A stretch of 60,811 nucleotides of DNA from CAZQVA01 sp964596685 (GTDB taxonomy: Bacteria; Chlamydiota; Chlamydiia; Chlamydiales; VFKH01), in contig CAZQVA010000010.1 of the NCBI GenBank assembly GCA_964596685.1, positions 1 to 60,811 on the forward strand. Direction: 5' to 3'. Position 1 is the first letter of the stretch; every line of letters starts with the position of its first letter. Position numbers and translations under genes: made by a program. This document shows positions 1 to 8,053 of this stretch, in pieces. Under the pieces are notes generated by a model, which was not told where the DNA came from, made no database searches, and saw only the letters and a program-made list of their open reading frames with translations.

Positions 1-455
1 AAAAGAGTAAAGCCACCAATCACTCTGTGAAAGATGGCTTTAGCACCTTTACATCCCAGCCGTGAACGGATGGGTTTTTCAGGTGCAAGGCATAAAAGAG
101 TGCCCATTTCAGAAATACCACCTTCAAGTGGATACCTTGCAGGTAGGAAGGTTAGCAAATTAAGTGGTTCATGAAAGAACCCAGAAAGCCTTCTAGAGCT
201 CTTAAGGGCAGATGAAAGATCGGCCTGATCATGAGAATGCAGAGAATCGTCTCATCAGAATAAACTCTTGGACGTCCCTTAAGGCAGGTATGAGCAGAAG
301 AGAATCAGCTATCAGTAGATTTTTGATCAAACCAAAAAGTAATGCTTCTCCGCTGCTTCAAGGCTTTGTTATACTGGGACCAGTTATTGATTTTGTAATG
401 TTTCATGAGGCACCCTTCCTGTTGTGATTAACGTGGAAAGTGTGCCTCTTTTTTA
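1..455 (-). mobile_element. Decayed IS5-family insertion sequence, 5' part of transposase
   Basis: Read on the minus strand from about position 412 this stretch gives a transposase N-terminus (MKHYKINNWSQYNKAL, then SITFWFDQ) that matches two other copies in the window, at 34237-34570 and 48221-48395. The start RINNW...ALK.RGSITFWF is typical of IS5-type DDE transposases. After about residue 70 the frame is interrupted by stops, and the similarity (PLRALEGFL) fades toward position 1. The element probably continues, or is truncated, beyond the window edge. No terminal repeat or target duplication could be fixed. It is not expected to be active. Confidence 0.7.
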
Positions 456-743
456 ATGGGCTGTAGAAGATGGGTAGCTGCTAAGATCTCTCCTGATGCT
501 GCTTATGAAGAATTCGAAAAGGAGTATAACCCGAATGTATTCATTGCTTGGATGAAGAAAGCATGCAGCACACCAGGTTTAGCACAAAACCGTTTGCTGG
601 CATGGGCTAAAGATCATGTCCCTAAAGAGTGGAAAGATGCAACCGCAAGATCAATTCACGAGAAAATCACACAGAAAGATTTCCCCTCTAACTTGCTTAG
701 AAACTACCTTATTGATAATGAAGTCCTCAGTAGCCACTACTAA
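456..743 (+). CDS. Short hypothetical protein fragment next to IS relic
   Basis: A 95-residue frame that I do not recognise. It is rich in charged residues and Trp (for example FIAWMKKA, KEWKDATARSIHEKI) and predicted mostly helical. It begins exactly where the IS5 relic ends and has no convincing ribosome binding site, so it may be the 3' part of a gene whose front was removed by the insertion. It could also be a chance frame. No membrane segment or signal peptide is visible. Confidence 0.35.
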   Translation: MGCRRWVAAKISPDAAYEEFEKEYNPNVFIAWMKKACSTPGLAQNRLLAWAKDHVPKEWKDATARSIHEKITQKDFPSNLLRNYLIDNEVLSSHY

Positions 744-964
744 AGCCGTTTGTGCATTATGCAGGCTACATTTGATTTGAATGATGTTCGTTCGATTTTA
801 AAGCGAATTCACGTTTCTAGATAAGAAGGCCTTGCAAGTCGTCCTTGTTCTTTGGTGGAAGTTGTTTGCTGTGAAAAGCGCTTGTAAAAAAAGACGCCTT
901 TTTAGTAGTATCTTTAAGCATCACGGCTTTGCTGGTACGAAATTGCTGGCAAGGCTGATGAGAT

Positions 965-1036
<72 letters not shown>

Positions 1037-1124
1037 ACAGTGTTACTGTATCCCGACCACAGTCTTCAACTCGTCGCTCATAAAGCAGTCAAGGTGTATC
1101 GTTCCTTGATTGGAGGGACGCGGG

Positions 1125-1169
1125 ATCACAAATAACTTCTTTTGTGATGGATTTGCACTTAATTAAGTG
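1125..1169. repeat. Two small palindromes in the tRNA-rplY gap
   Basis: ATCACAAA (1125-1132) and TTTGTGAT (1141-1148) form an 8-bp hairpin. CACTTAATTAAGTG (1156-1169) is a perfect 14-nt palindrome. Neither has a clean U tract, so they may be operators or simply part of a decayed repeat. Otherwise the 1037-1202 stretch holds nothing I can support. Confidence 0.4.
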
Positions 1170-1202
1170 TAAGTTGCTGTTTGCCCTTGTGATTTGGATA
1201 TA

Positions 1203-1365
1203 TAGAGTCTTTTGCAAAACTATCTATAACGGGATCTGAGTGAGAGCTGCAGGATTCAGAAAAAAGCAACGCACGAATGGCCATAGCCATGCGTAAGCAG
1301 GTTTTCTCTGAAGATTGCTGCTAGGCAGCCAGTCCGAGTTGCGGATACTTTTGCAAAAGACTCTA
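1203..1365. repeat. Long palindromic element, family A copy 1
   Basis: About 163 bp bounded by near-perfect inverted ends: TAGAGTCTTTTGCAAAACTA at the left, and the complement of TAGAGTCTTTTGCAAAAGTA at the right. The interior continues the palindrome (GCTGCAGGATTCAGA against TCTGAAGATTGCTGC) and is centred on ATGGC-CATA-GCCAT. The whole element can therefore fold into one long imperfect hairpin. It ends 56 bp before the rplY start, so it lies in the leader of the ribosomal operon. The same element in opposite orientation sits inside cyoB (11081-11240), and a diverged copy is at 28214-28372. It encodes no transposase. Confidence 0.85.
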
Positions 1366-1421
1366 TGGGCCTTTTTTAAAAAAAGCTTTGCTGCTTTAGC
1401 GTTTTCTTTTGAGGAGAAATC

Positions 1422-1982
1422 ATGAAACTAACAATGCATCCACGAACAGACTCCTCCAAGGCGTCTTTACGCCAGTTGCGTGCCGATGGAAAAATTCCTG
1501 CTGTCATTTATTCTAAAGGACATGAGGCGATTTCTGTCAGCGTCGAAGGTGACGAGTATGATGCGATTTTGCGTAGCATCGAGAAAGGGACCCTTTCAAC
1601 TGCACGCATCAACTTGACTGACGCACAGGGAAAGGTTGTGCCAGTTCTAGTGAAAGAGATTCAATACCACCCCACTACATATGCTGTTTTACATCTAGAC
1701 TTTGAGCGCCTTGTAGAAGGTTCAGAGGTGAATGTGAATGTACCTGTCCAGTGTACTGGTGTGATGGATTGCGTAGGAATTAAATTGGGCGGTGTATTGC
1801 GCCAAGTTATTCGCACAATGCGTGTGCGTTGCTTGCCACAACATATTCCAGCGAAATTCCAGATCGATGTGAGAGAACTGCAGATGCGCGAAACAAAGCG
1901 TTTGAAAGATATCGCATTGCCTGCAAATGTGCGACCACTTGCTGATTTGAATGAAGTCGCTGTGGTGATTGCGAAGCGTTAA
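1422..1982 (+). CDS. rplY: 50S ribosomal protein L25 (Ctc type)
   Basis: 186 residues, the longer Ctc/TL5 form of bL25 rather than the short E. coli type. The N-terminal half is the 5S-rRNA-binding L25 domain (RQLRADGKIPAVIYSKG, then VLVKEIQYHP and LHLDFERL). The C-terminal half is the TL5 beta domain (VNVNVPVQCTGV, then HIPAKFQIDVREL). It binds 5S rRNA in the large subunit. GAGGAG precedes the ATG by 7 nt. It is the first gene of an operon with pth, rpsF, rpsR and rplI, the same order as in Chlamydia. A long palindromic element lies just upstream and could shape the leader transcript. Confidence 0.95.
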   Translation: MKLTMHPRTDSSKASLRQLRADGKIPAVIYSKGHEAISVSVEGDEYDAILRSIEKGTLSTARINLTDAQGKVVPVLVKEIQYHPTTYAVLHLDFERLVEGSEVNVNVPVQCTGVMDCVGIKLGGVLRQVIRTMRVRCLPQHIPAKFQIDVRELQMRETKRLKDIALPANVRPLADLNEVAVVIAKR

Positions 1983-1984
1983 TT

Positions 1985-2566
1985 TTGGATACGTTAATCG
2001 TTGGGTTAGGAAATCCTGGAGCTCAATACCGCATGACACGCCACAATGTGGGGTTCATGGTGGTAGAGCAACTGGCAGAACGTTTGGGTGTTGCTTGGAA
2101 AAGTATCCCTATTTTACGTTCGAAGGTCGCTGTTAAAGATAATCTCGTGATCGCTGAGCCGCAGACATTCATGAATTTGAGTGGCATGGCGGTAAAGTCT
2201 TTAAAACGTCACTACCAAATTGTGGCGTCGAAGATTCTTGTCATTAGCGATGATGTTGACCTGCCGCTGGGAAAAGTTCGCTTTCGCGAGCGAGGATCTA
2301 GTGGGGGTCAAAAGGGATTAAAAGATATCCAGGATGTCTTAGGGACCCAAGAGATTGCACGTCTAAGAATAGGAATAGGACGCCCTTCCCATACGCGCCT
2401 AGAAGAGTGGGTGTTGGGGCGTTTTGATGAACAAGAAAAAGAGCTCTTGCAGCCCGCTTTAGAGTTGGCGCAGGAAGTTGTTGAGGCATGGCTCACCTCG
2501 GGTGCGGAAGCTGCATTGAGGTGCCAAGGCTGCCAACCTCCGAAGTTAGGAGAACAAAAAGAATGA
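1985..2566 (+). CDS. pth: Peptidyl-tRNA hydrolase
   Basis: 193 residues, the usual length of the bacterial Pth family. It hydrolyses peptidyl-tRNA released from stalled or aborted ribosomes. The family blocks are all present: LIVGLGNPGAQYRMTRHNVG with the catalytic His, EPQTFMNLSG, VISDDVDLPLGKVR, and GGQKGLKDI leading to RLRIGIGRP. The only start giving the complete N-terminus is TTG at 1985, two bases after the rplY stop, which suggests translational coupling. The stop overlaps the start of rpsF. No sign of decay. Confidence 0.95.
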   Translation: MDTLIVGLGNPGAQYRMTRHNVGFMVVEQLAERLGVAWKSIPILRSKVAVKDNLVIAEPQTFMNLSGMAVKSLKRHYQIVASKILVISDDVDLPLGKVRFRERGSSGGQKGLKDIQDVLGTQEIARLRIGIGRPSHTRLEEWVLGRFDEQEKELLQPALELAQEVVEAWLTSGAEAALRCQGCQPPKLGEQKE

Positions 2567-2907
2567 AAAAACAGACACAGAACCTCTATGAGGGGATGTA
2601 CATCATCAGCGCTACTTTGAGCGAAGAAGCACGTCAAAGAGCACTTGATAAAATCACTCAAGGAATTGAATCCTTAGGTGGAAATATTGAAAAGCTGCAT
2701 GAAATGGGAAAACGTCGTCTAGCTTACGAGATTGAAGATAAGCGCGAAGGCTTTTACTACGTGATCTATTTCACTGCTCCAACAGAAGCAATTGCTGAAC
2801 TGTGGAAAGAATATCATCTACATGAAGATCTGATCCGCTTTACGACTTTGCGTGCAGAAAAGGTTTTGGAAACTCTAGCGTTTCCTCCTTTACCAGAAGT
2901 GAACTAA
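2563..2907 (+). CDS. rpsF: 30S ribosomal protein S6
   Basis: 114 residues from the ATG at 2563, which is preceded by TTAGGAG and overlaps the pth stop codon (ATGA). A longer upstream frame exists but would run inside pth and lacks a site. The S6 fold is clear: LYEGMYIISATLSEEAR at the start, a central GKRRLAYEI block, EGFYYVIYFTAP, and the C-terminal helix LHEDLIRFTTLR. S6 pairs with S18 in the small-subunit platform, and rpsR follows directly. Confidence 0.95.
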   Translation: MKKQTQNLYEGMYIISATLSEEARQRALDKITQGIESLGGNIEKLHEMGKRRLAYEIEDKREGFYYVIYFTAPTEAIAELWKEYHLHEDLIRFTTLRAEKVLETLAFPPLPEVN

Positions 2908-2916
2908 GAGGAGACG

Positions 2917-3165
2917 ATGATGAGAAGAGAATTTGGTCAAGATGCGCGTAGCCGCAGAAAAAAAGTGTGCCCATTTAAAACAAATGGCGTTAAAAACATC
3001 GACTACAAAGATGTAGAGACATTGCGACGTTTTATTACTGAAAAAGGCAAAATTTTGCCACGCCGTATCACGGGTGTATGTGCTTTCTACCAGAAGCAAT
3101 TAACAAATGCGATTAAAAGAGCACGTTATATGGCTCTGTTGCCCTTTGTTGGCGAAGATCAATAA
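2917..3165 (+). CDS. rpsR: 30S ribosomal protein S18
   Basis: 82 residues with the S18 signature: CPF near residue 19, IDYKDVETLRRFITEKGKI, then PRRITGVCAFYQKQLTNAIK and RARYMALLPF. S18 binds S6 and the 16S rRNA central domain. GAGGAG lies 2-3 nt upstream of the first ATG (2917) and at a better distance from the second (2920), so the true start may be the second. It is part of the rplY-rplI operon. Confidence 0.95.
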   Translation: MMRREFGQDARSRRKKVCPFKTNGVKNIDYKDVETLRRFITEKGKILPRRITGVCAFYQKQLTNAIKRARYMALLPFVGEDQ

Positions 3166-3176
3166 GAGAGGGATTT

Positions 3177-3632
3177 ATGGCAAGTTATGTATTATTACTT
3201 CAAGACGTGGAGCATGTAGGCCGCTCTGGCGATATCGCTAGTGTGAAGCCAGGTTACGCACGTAATTTCTTGATCCCTCAGAAATTGGCGATTATCGCTG
3301 ATGCAAATGCGCGTCGTTTGCAAAAGCGCTTGCAAGAGCAGCGTGCTGAACAAGCGCGCGTTGATCGTCATCATGCTGAACAATTGGCAGAGAAGCTAAG
3401 TGCTGTTGCATTGCACACAACTGTGAAAGTGGATCCAGAAGGACACATGTACGGTTCTGTCGCTGCGATCGATATCATTGAGATGTTGGCACAGCAAGGA
3501 ATTGAAATCGAAAGACGTTATGTGCAGTTGCCACGCGCGATTAAAGAGCTGGGCACACATACGATCACCTTTAAATTAAAAGAAGGTGTAACATCTGAAT
3601 GCACATTAGAAATTGTAGCTGAAGAGGGCTAA
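3177..3632 (+). CDS. rplI: 50S ribosomal protein L9
   Basis: 151 residues. The N-terminal domain has the L9 signature (LLLQDVEHVGRSGDIASVKP, then GYARNFLIPQKLA). It is followed by the long connecting helix (RRLQKRLQEQRAEQARV) and the C-terminal RNA-binding domain with GHMYGSV and HTITFKLKEGV. L9 binds 23S rRNA near the L1 stalk. AGAGAGGGA precedes the ATG. It is the last ribosomal gene of this operon; dcd follows after 3 bases and is likely co-transcribed. Confidence 0.95.
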   Translation: MASYVLLLQDVEHVGRSGDIASVKPGYARNFLIPQKLAIIADANARRLQKRLQEQRAEQARVDRHHAEQLAEKLSAVALHTTVKVDPEGHMYGSVAAIDIIEMLAQQGIEIERRYVQLPRAIKELGTHTITFKLKEGVTSECTLEIVAEEG

Positions 3633-3635
3633 TCG

Positions 3636-4205
3636 ATGTTAAAAGCTGACCGTTGGATTGCCAAAATGGCAAAAGAGCACCGTATGATTGAACCTTTTGT
3701 GGAAAATCAGGTGCGCCATGTTGATGAGCATCGCTCTCCAGTTGTCAGCTTTGGTCTTTCAAGCTATGGCTATGATTTAAGAGTTTCGGATGAATTTAAA
3801 GTTTTTACCAACGTGTATAACTCGATCGTCGATCCTAAACAGTTCTGTGAAAATTCCTTTGTAGATATTCGCGGACCTGTTTGTATCATTCCTCCAAATT
3901 CTTTCGCCTTGGCGCGCAGCGTGGAGTATTTTCGCATTCCACGCGACGTTCTTGTGTTGTGTGTATGCAAGTCCACTTATGCACGCTGTGGTATCATCGT
4001 CAATGTGACCCCTTTTGAACCTGAGTGGGAAGGTTTTGTGACATTAGAAATCTCTAATACAACACCCTTACCTGCTAAAATTTATGCGAATGAAGGACTG
4101 GCACAGGTCCTTTTCTTTCAATCTGATGAGCCCTGTATGAAATCCTATGCAGATCGCAAAGGAAAGTATATGCATCAACAAGGCATCGTCGTCCCAAGAG
4201 TATAA
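3636..4205 (+). CDS. dcd: dCTP deaminase
   Basis: 189 residues, the normal size. It converts dCTP to dUTP, which supplies dUMP for thymidylate synthesis. Family motifs: SFGLSSYGYDLRVSDEFKVF, SFALARSVEYFRIPRDV, CKSTYARCGIIVNVTPFEPE with the catalytic Glu of the following EWEG region, and YADRKGKYMHQQG at the C-terminus. Three bases separate it from rplI, so it is probably expressed from the same operon; GAAGAGGG overlaps the rplI stop as its site. Confidence 0.93.
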   Translation: MLKADRWIAKMAKEHRMIEPFVENQVRHVDEHRSPVVSFGLSSYGYDLRVSDEFKVFTNVYNSIVDPKQFCENSFVDIRGPVCIIPPNSFALARSVEYFRIPRDVLVLCVCKSTYARCGIIVNVTPFEPEWEGFVTLEISNTTPLPAKIYANEGLAQVLFFQSDEPCMKSYADRKGKYMHQQGIVVPRV

Positions 4206-4207
4206 AA

Positions 4208-4471
4208 ATGGCAAAATTAATTTTTGAAGATACACAGGAAGTGATTGAACTGCCTGATGGTTCTACAATTGCAGAAGCATGTGAAGAGGCTGGAGTGCCG
4301 TTTGCATGTACAGAAGGCGTTTGTGGCACCTGTGTGATCGAGGTTGTTGAGGGGATGGAAAATCTTTCAGATTCCACTCAAGAAGAACAAGACTTTTTTG
4401 GCGCCTGCACCTTTGAGCGTTTGGCATGCCAGTGTAAAATCAAATCTGGTAGCGTTCGCCTGCGCTTTTAA
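4208..4471 (+). CDS. 2Fe-2S ferredoxin
   Basis: 87 residues, a plant-type [2Fe-2S] ferredoxin. Cluster ligands are visible as CTEGVCGTC (C-x4-C-x2-C) and a distal Cys in RLACQC. It is a soluble one-electron carrier; the partner cannot be deduced. Two bases separate it from dcd, so it is the last gene of this plus-strand operon. Transcription then meets a long palindrome (4472-4633) that starts right at the stop codon and may end transcripts from both directions. Confidence 0.88.
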   Translation: MAKLIFEDTQEVIELPDGSTIAEACEEAGVPFACTEGVCGTCVIEVVEGMENLSDSTQEEQDFFGACTFERLACQCKIKSGSVRLRF

Positions 4472-4633
4472 TAGACTTCTTTTGAAATTATCCTTGATGG
4501 AAAAATTTACGGTTTTTACGCAGGTTGATCGCTAAATTTTGAGAGCATATGTGGACATATGGTCGATAAATTTAGGGATCAAGATGCTAAAAAACGTAAT
4601 TTTAACAACAAAGATAATTTCGAAAGAAGTCTA
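4472..4633. repeat. Long palindromic element, family B copy 1
   Basis: 162 bp with inverted ends TAGACTTCTTTTGAAATTAT and the complement of TAGACTTCTTTCGAAATTAT. The interior is palindromic to the centre (GATCGCTAAATTTTGAGAG against TCGATAAATTTAGGGATC, with CATATGT-GG-ACATATG at the middle). The ends resemble those of family A (TAGAGTCTTTTGCAAAACTA), so the two are probably related subfamilies. It exactly fills the gap between two convergent genes, where its hairpin could act as a two-way terminator. Confidence 0.8.
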
Positions 4634-4640
4634 ATGTCCC

Positions 4641-5597
4641 TTAGAGCCAGCCCTGTTGTCGGTACCAGGCGATCGTTTCTGTTAGCCCTTCTCGCAAAGT
4701 ATAGCGGGGGATAAATCCCAATAATTCTTTTGCTGCTGTAATGTCGCAACTCCAGTTAGGAGCTGTGAGTTCAGCAAGTTTGTCCCGATGAATTGGGGGT
4801 GTTCGATGAGAGCATTTTGCAAAAAACTCCACTGTACTAGCGATAAGGGCACCAGGAAGGCGCACTTTGAGGGCTCGCGTACTTAGCAATTCCTTGGCTG
4901 TTGTAATAAGATCTTCATAACTATATGTTTCTCCATCACTTATCAAGAAAGACTGTCTGACAATGGGAAGGCCAATCGCGTCAATAACAATTTTGACGAG
5001 ATCCTTAACATAGATCATCGAGATGAGTTGCGCCTTGCCATGAAGGCGAAGATCCAGCCCCCTTTTTAAATTTTTCAGCAACAACAAGAGTGCGCGATCG
5101 TGTGCTCCATAGACACAGGTAGGGTTGAAGATCAAATAAGGAATTTCATCTTGATGTTCCAGGTATTGATTGGCGCGTTGTTTACTACGGCCATATGCGC
5201 TCAGTGGGCGCCTTTCACCTGTATTTTGCAGAGGACCATAAGCAGCTAAACTGCCCATCAAAATAAATTTAGGAGGGAGCTGATGGAGATGCTTCAGTGC
5301 CGCAAGGATATTTTGCATATAGACACAGTTGACGAGAGTATACTCCGCCTCATTTCTGGCTGCTGTTGCGCCTGCATTATGGATAATCGAGTTGAAGGCA
5401 GGTAATTTTGCAAATGTAGATTGTAGAGCTGAGGAAGAGGCATAATCGAGCTCAACAGTAGGCAAAAAAGGGTGCTGGTAGTTGGATCCTTTGCGTACCC
5501 CTACAGTCACCTCTATCCCTTGAGCATGCGCCTCATTCACTAGTGATTTGCCGATGAATCCATTAGCACCCGTAATCAGCAAGCGGTGTGGAGTCAT
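4641..5597 (-). CDS. cerR: NAD-dependent epimerase/dehydratase, candidate ceramide reductase (CerR-like)
   Basis: 318 residues from the ATG at 5597, which sits one base after the stop of the upstream gene; a longer frame would run inside that gene. It is an extended short-chain dehydrogenase with nucleotide loop LLITGANGFIGKSL, Ser in MGSLAAYG, and the catalytic pair YGRSK. VYGAHDR and the C-terminal EGLTETIAWYRQQGWL are typical of epimerase-like members. In Caulobacter, a reductase of this family encoded near spt reduces the keto group during ceramide synthesis. Membership in a three-gene operon with a serine palmitoyltransferase and a GNAT-like acyltransferase supports the same job here. 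The family alone would not decide the substrate. Confidence 0.68.
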   Translation of the reverse strand: MTPHRLLITGANGFIGKSLVNEAHAQGIEVTVGVRKGSNYQHPFLPTVELDYASSSALQSTFAKLPAFNSIIHNAGATAARNEAEYTLVNCVYMQNILAALKHLHQLPPKFILMGSLAAYGPLQNTGERRPLSAYGRSKQRANQYLEHQDEIPYLIFNPTCVYGAHDRALLLLLKNLKRGLDLRLHGKAQLISMIYVKDLVKIVIDAIGLPIVRQSFLISDGETYSYEDLITTAKELLSTRALKVRLPGALIASTVEFFAKCSHRTPPIHRDKLAELTAPNWSCDITAAKELLGFIPRYTLREGLTETIAWYRQQGWL

Positions 5598-5598
5598 A

Positions 5599-6723
5599 TT
5601 AGAGCGCTTGCTTATAAAGACGGTATTTCTTGTAAATCTGACCGCGCATGCGATCTGCAATACCACGCGACATCAGTAAATTGTCTTCAAGCACCCAGGA
5701 TGCTTCAGCGCGTTGATACCCCTTTTTAATCGCATTTTCGAAAAGGAGATTGTGAAAGGCACTTTCAATCCCTAATTTGCGACTCGCTGGAATAATTCCC
5801 TCTGCAATCACACGCATTTGATTGATAGATCGCTTGTGATAGAGAAATTGCAGGAGACCAAAGGGGAAAAGGCGCCCTCGCTTAATATGAATTAAGGCTT
5901 GGTTGAGGTCCGGGAGCGCTAGGGAAAAAGCAACAATCACACCCTTGTGTTCTGCGACTAAAAATAGAGAGGGCTCGATCACTCCCTTTAATTCTTTTGC
6001 TTGGTCAAAAAACTCCTCGGAGGTCATGGGTGCAAAACCATAGTTCTTGTCCCATGCGCTATTGTAAACGGTTAAAATCCCCTTTATATCGCGATTGTAG
6101 TTCTTCATATCAATGGGGCGGATAATAATATCTTTTTTTTCTAATCTTTGACGTAATTTCTCACCCAAATGAAAGATGCGTGGATCATCAACGGCCAGGT
6201 TGATGTTATACGCTACGAGATCCTTATCTTTGAGCAGCCCATATTCCTCAAAATATTTTTGATAATACTTTTTCCCATAGGTCATGTTGACCACAGGAGG
6301 CTCATTAAATCCCTCAATGAGCAGACCACATGTTTCATTTGTTGAGAAGTTAACGGGACCAATTAAGGTGTTTAAAGAGCGTTGCTTGAGCCACTGTTTG
6401 ACTGTGTTAAGAAGTGCGGCAGCATACAGGGGATTCTCTTCGCATTCAAAAAAACCGAAGAAGCCGTCTGCAGTGTTATAAAACGCATTATGTCTTTTGT
6501 TGTGGATGGCAGCAATACGCCCTACAAGACGTGTATCATCAAAGAGCAAAAAGAGTTCGACATCAGAATGCTTGTGAAAGGGGTAGCCATCTTTTGCAAG
6601 TAGATGCTTCTGACTCATATATAGTTCAGGAACATAACAAGGATCATTGGCATAAAGCGCGTGAGGAAAATCAATAAAGACCTTTAGTGCGCTCTTATTA
6701 TCAACTTTAACAACTGAGAGCAT
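5599..6723 (-). CDS. bcerS: GNAT-like acyltransferase, candidate bacterial ceramide synthase
   Basis: 374 residues of the YghO-like family often linked with sphingolipid genes. Visible blocks: FPHALYANDPCYVPELYM near the start, LVGRIAAIHNKRHN, FFGFFECEENPLYAAALL, and the very typical GPVNFSTNETCGLLIEGF followed by VVNMTYGKKYYQKYFEEYG. The C-terminal third has a GNAT-like VIAFSLALPDLNQAL and a second acetyl-CoA-type segment. In Caulobacter the N-acylation step of ceramide synthesis is done by a GNAT-fold enzyme. The start overlaps spt by 17 bases and the stop abuts cerR, so translation is coupled. Function is inferred from family and context; it could act on another amine. Confidence 0.62.
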   Translation of the reverse strand: MLSVVKVDNKSALKVFIDFPHALYANDPCYVPELYMSQKHLLAKDGYPFHKHSDVELFLLFDDTRLVGRIAAIHNKRHNAFYNTADGFFGFFECEENPLYAAALLNTVKQWLKQRSLNTLIGPVNFSTNETCGLLIEGFNEPPVVNMTYGKKYYQKYFEEYGLLKDKDLVAYNINLAVDDPRIFHLGEKLRQRLEKKDIIIRPIDMKNYNRDIKGILTVYNSAWDKNYGFAPMTSEEFFDQAKELKGVIEPSLFLVAEHKGVIVAFSLALPDLNQALIHIKRGRLFPFGLLQFLYHKRSINQMRVIAEGIIPASRKLGIESAFHNLLFENAIKKGYQRAEASWVLEDNLLMSRGIADRMRGQIYKKYRLYKQAL

Positions 6724-7969
6724 CTTCTTTACTGGTTAAATCCATGTTGAGTGATTGAGCAATTTTGACCATCTTAGCGATCGCTTCATCGATTTGAGCG
6801 TGAGTGTGATCAGCCATCAGAGACAGCCGAATCAGTGAAGACGCTGCAGGCACTGCAGGTGACATGATTGGGTTGACAAATACACCTTCTTCTAAAAGTC
6901 TTTGTGCCATAGTAAAGGTGCGTTGGTTATCACAAATATACACAGGAATGATGGGAGTGGCACTTTTACCCGTATTAAAGCCGCATTCCTTCAACTGCGC
7001 CATCATGTAGTGGGTGTTGCTCCATAGACGCTCAATGCGTTCAGGTTCTTCTTCAATGACTTTTAATGCCGCGAGTGCACTAGCGATCGAAGCGGGAGGC
7101 ATGCTCGCGCTAAAAATGAGGGAACGCGCGTTGTGTTTAATGTGTTGAATCACTTGGGTATCGCCTGCAATAAAGCCACCAATAGAAGCTAAGGATTTGC
7201 TGAAGGTTCCCATAATCAAGTCGACATCTTTTGTGACGCCAAAATGAGAGGCCGTACCAGAGCCTTGAGTGCCAAGAACACCAAGTGCATGCGCATCATC
7301 TACCATCAAGGTTGCGCCATATTTAAGAGCTAAATCAGTCAATCGAGGTAAGTCGACTATATCGCCTTCCATACTGAAGATTCCATCGACGACAATAAGT
7401 TTGATGGCATCTTCTGGCAGGTTTTTGAGCTGTCCTTCAAGCTTGTCATATTCTTGATGAGGATATTTAACTGTGCGTGCAAAGGACAAGCGTGCACCAT
7501 CGATGATAGAGGCGTGGTTGGCTGCATCAAGAAAAATATAATCGTTGCGTCCTGCAATGGCGCCAATTACGCCTTGATTTGCTTGAAAACCCGTGCTAAA
7601 AGTGATGGCAGATTCTTTACCGACATATTTGGCAAGAGCGTGTTCTAATTCCAGATGAAGGTCGGTAGTTCCATTGAGTAATCGAGAGCCTGCACAACCA
7701 CTGCCATATTTTTCAATCGCTTTAATGGCGGCTTCCTTTACTGCAGGATGTGTTGTCAAACTTAAATAAGAATTTGACCCAAACATCAGCACGCTTTTGC
7801 CACCAATCTGTACTTCTGTATCTTGAGCGGATTGAATTTTTCGATAGTAGGGATAGTTTTCTAGATTGAAAACGGGATGCATTTTGTAATGCCAATCCAA
7901 TTTTTTTTGCAGTGCTGTATTCATAAAATATAAGAGTGCCTTGGTGACGTCAAATGGATGTGATCCCAT
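6707..7969 (-). CDS. spt: Serine palmitoyltransferase-like alpha-oxoamine synthase
   Basis: 420 residues. It is a PLP enzyme of the alpha-oxoamine synthase group: FGSNSYLSLTTHPAV, GSGCAGSRLLNGTTDLHLEL, DDAHALGVLG, and the PLP lysine in TFSKSLASIGGFI. The group also contains KBL and BioF, but the N-terminal HPVFNLENYPYYRKI and the downstream partners favour serine palmitoyltransferase, which joins serine and an acyl thioester to 3-ketosphinganine. No biotin or threonine-degradation gene is nearby. The start could be ATG 7969 or 7924; neither has a strong site. First gene of the three-gene operon; a sigma70-like promoter lies just upstream (7999-8027). Confidence 0.72.
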   Translation of the reverse strand: MGSHPFDVTKALLYFMNTALQKKLDWHYKMHPVFNLENYPYYRKIQSAQDTEVQIGGKSVLMFGSNSYLSLTTHPAVKEAAIKAIEKYGSGCAGSRLLNGTTDLHLELEHALAKYVGKESAITFSTGFQANQGVIGAIAGRNDYIFLDAANHASIIDGARLSFARTVKYPHQEYDKLEGQLKNLPEDAIKLIVVDGIFSMEGDIVDLPRLTDLALKYGATLMVDDAHALGVLGTQGSGTASHFGVTKDVDLIMGTFSKSLASIGGFIAGDTQVIQHIKHNARSLIFSASMPPASIASALAALKVIEEEPERIERLWSNTHYMMAQLKECGFNTGKSATPIIPVYICDNQRTFTMAQRLLEEGVFVNPIMSPAVPAASSLIRLSLMADHTHAQIDEAIAKMVKIAQSLNMDLTSKEDALSC

Positions 7970-7998
7970 GCGTGCAATAGAGATCTCTAAGGATCTCT

Positions 7999-8027
7999 AT
8001 TATAATCACATCCTACCGTCATGCCAG
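7999..8027 (-). promoter_or_regulatory. Predicted promoter of the sphingolipid operon
   Basis: On the minus strand TATAAT (7999-8004) lies 17 bp downstream of CTGGCA (8022-8027, 4 of 6 matches to the -35 consensus). The expected start of transcription is near 7990, about 20 bases ahead of the first spt start codon. Confidence 0.5.
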
Positions 8028-8053
8028 ATCCGGGGAATTTTTGAAAATCAATT

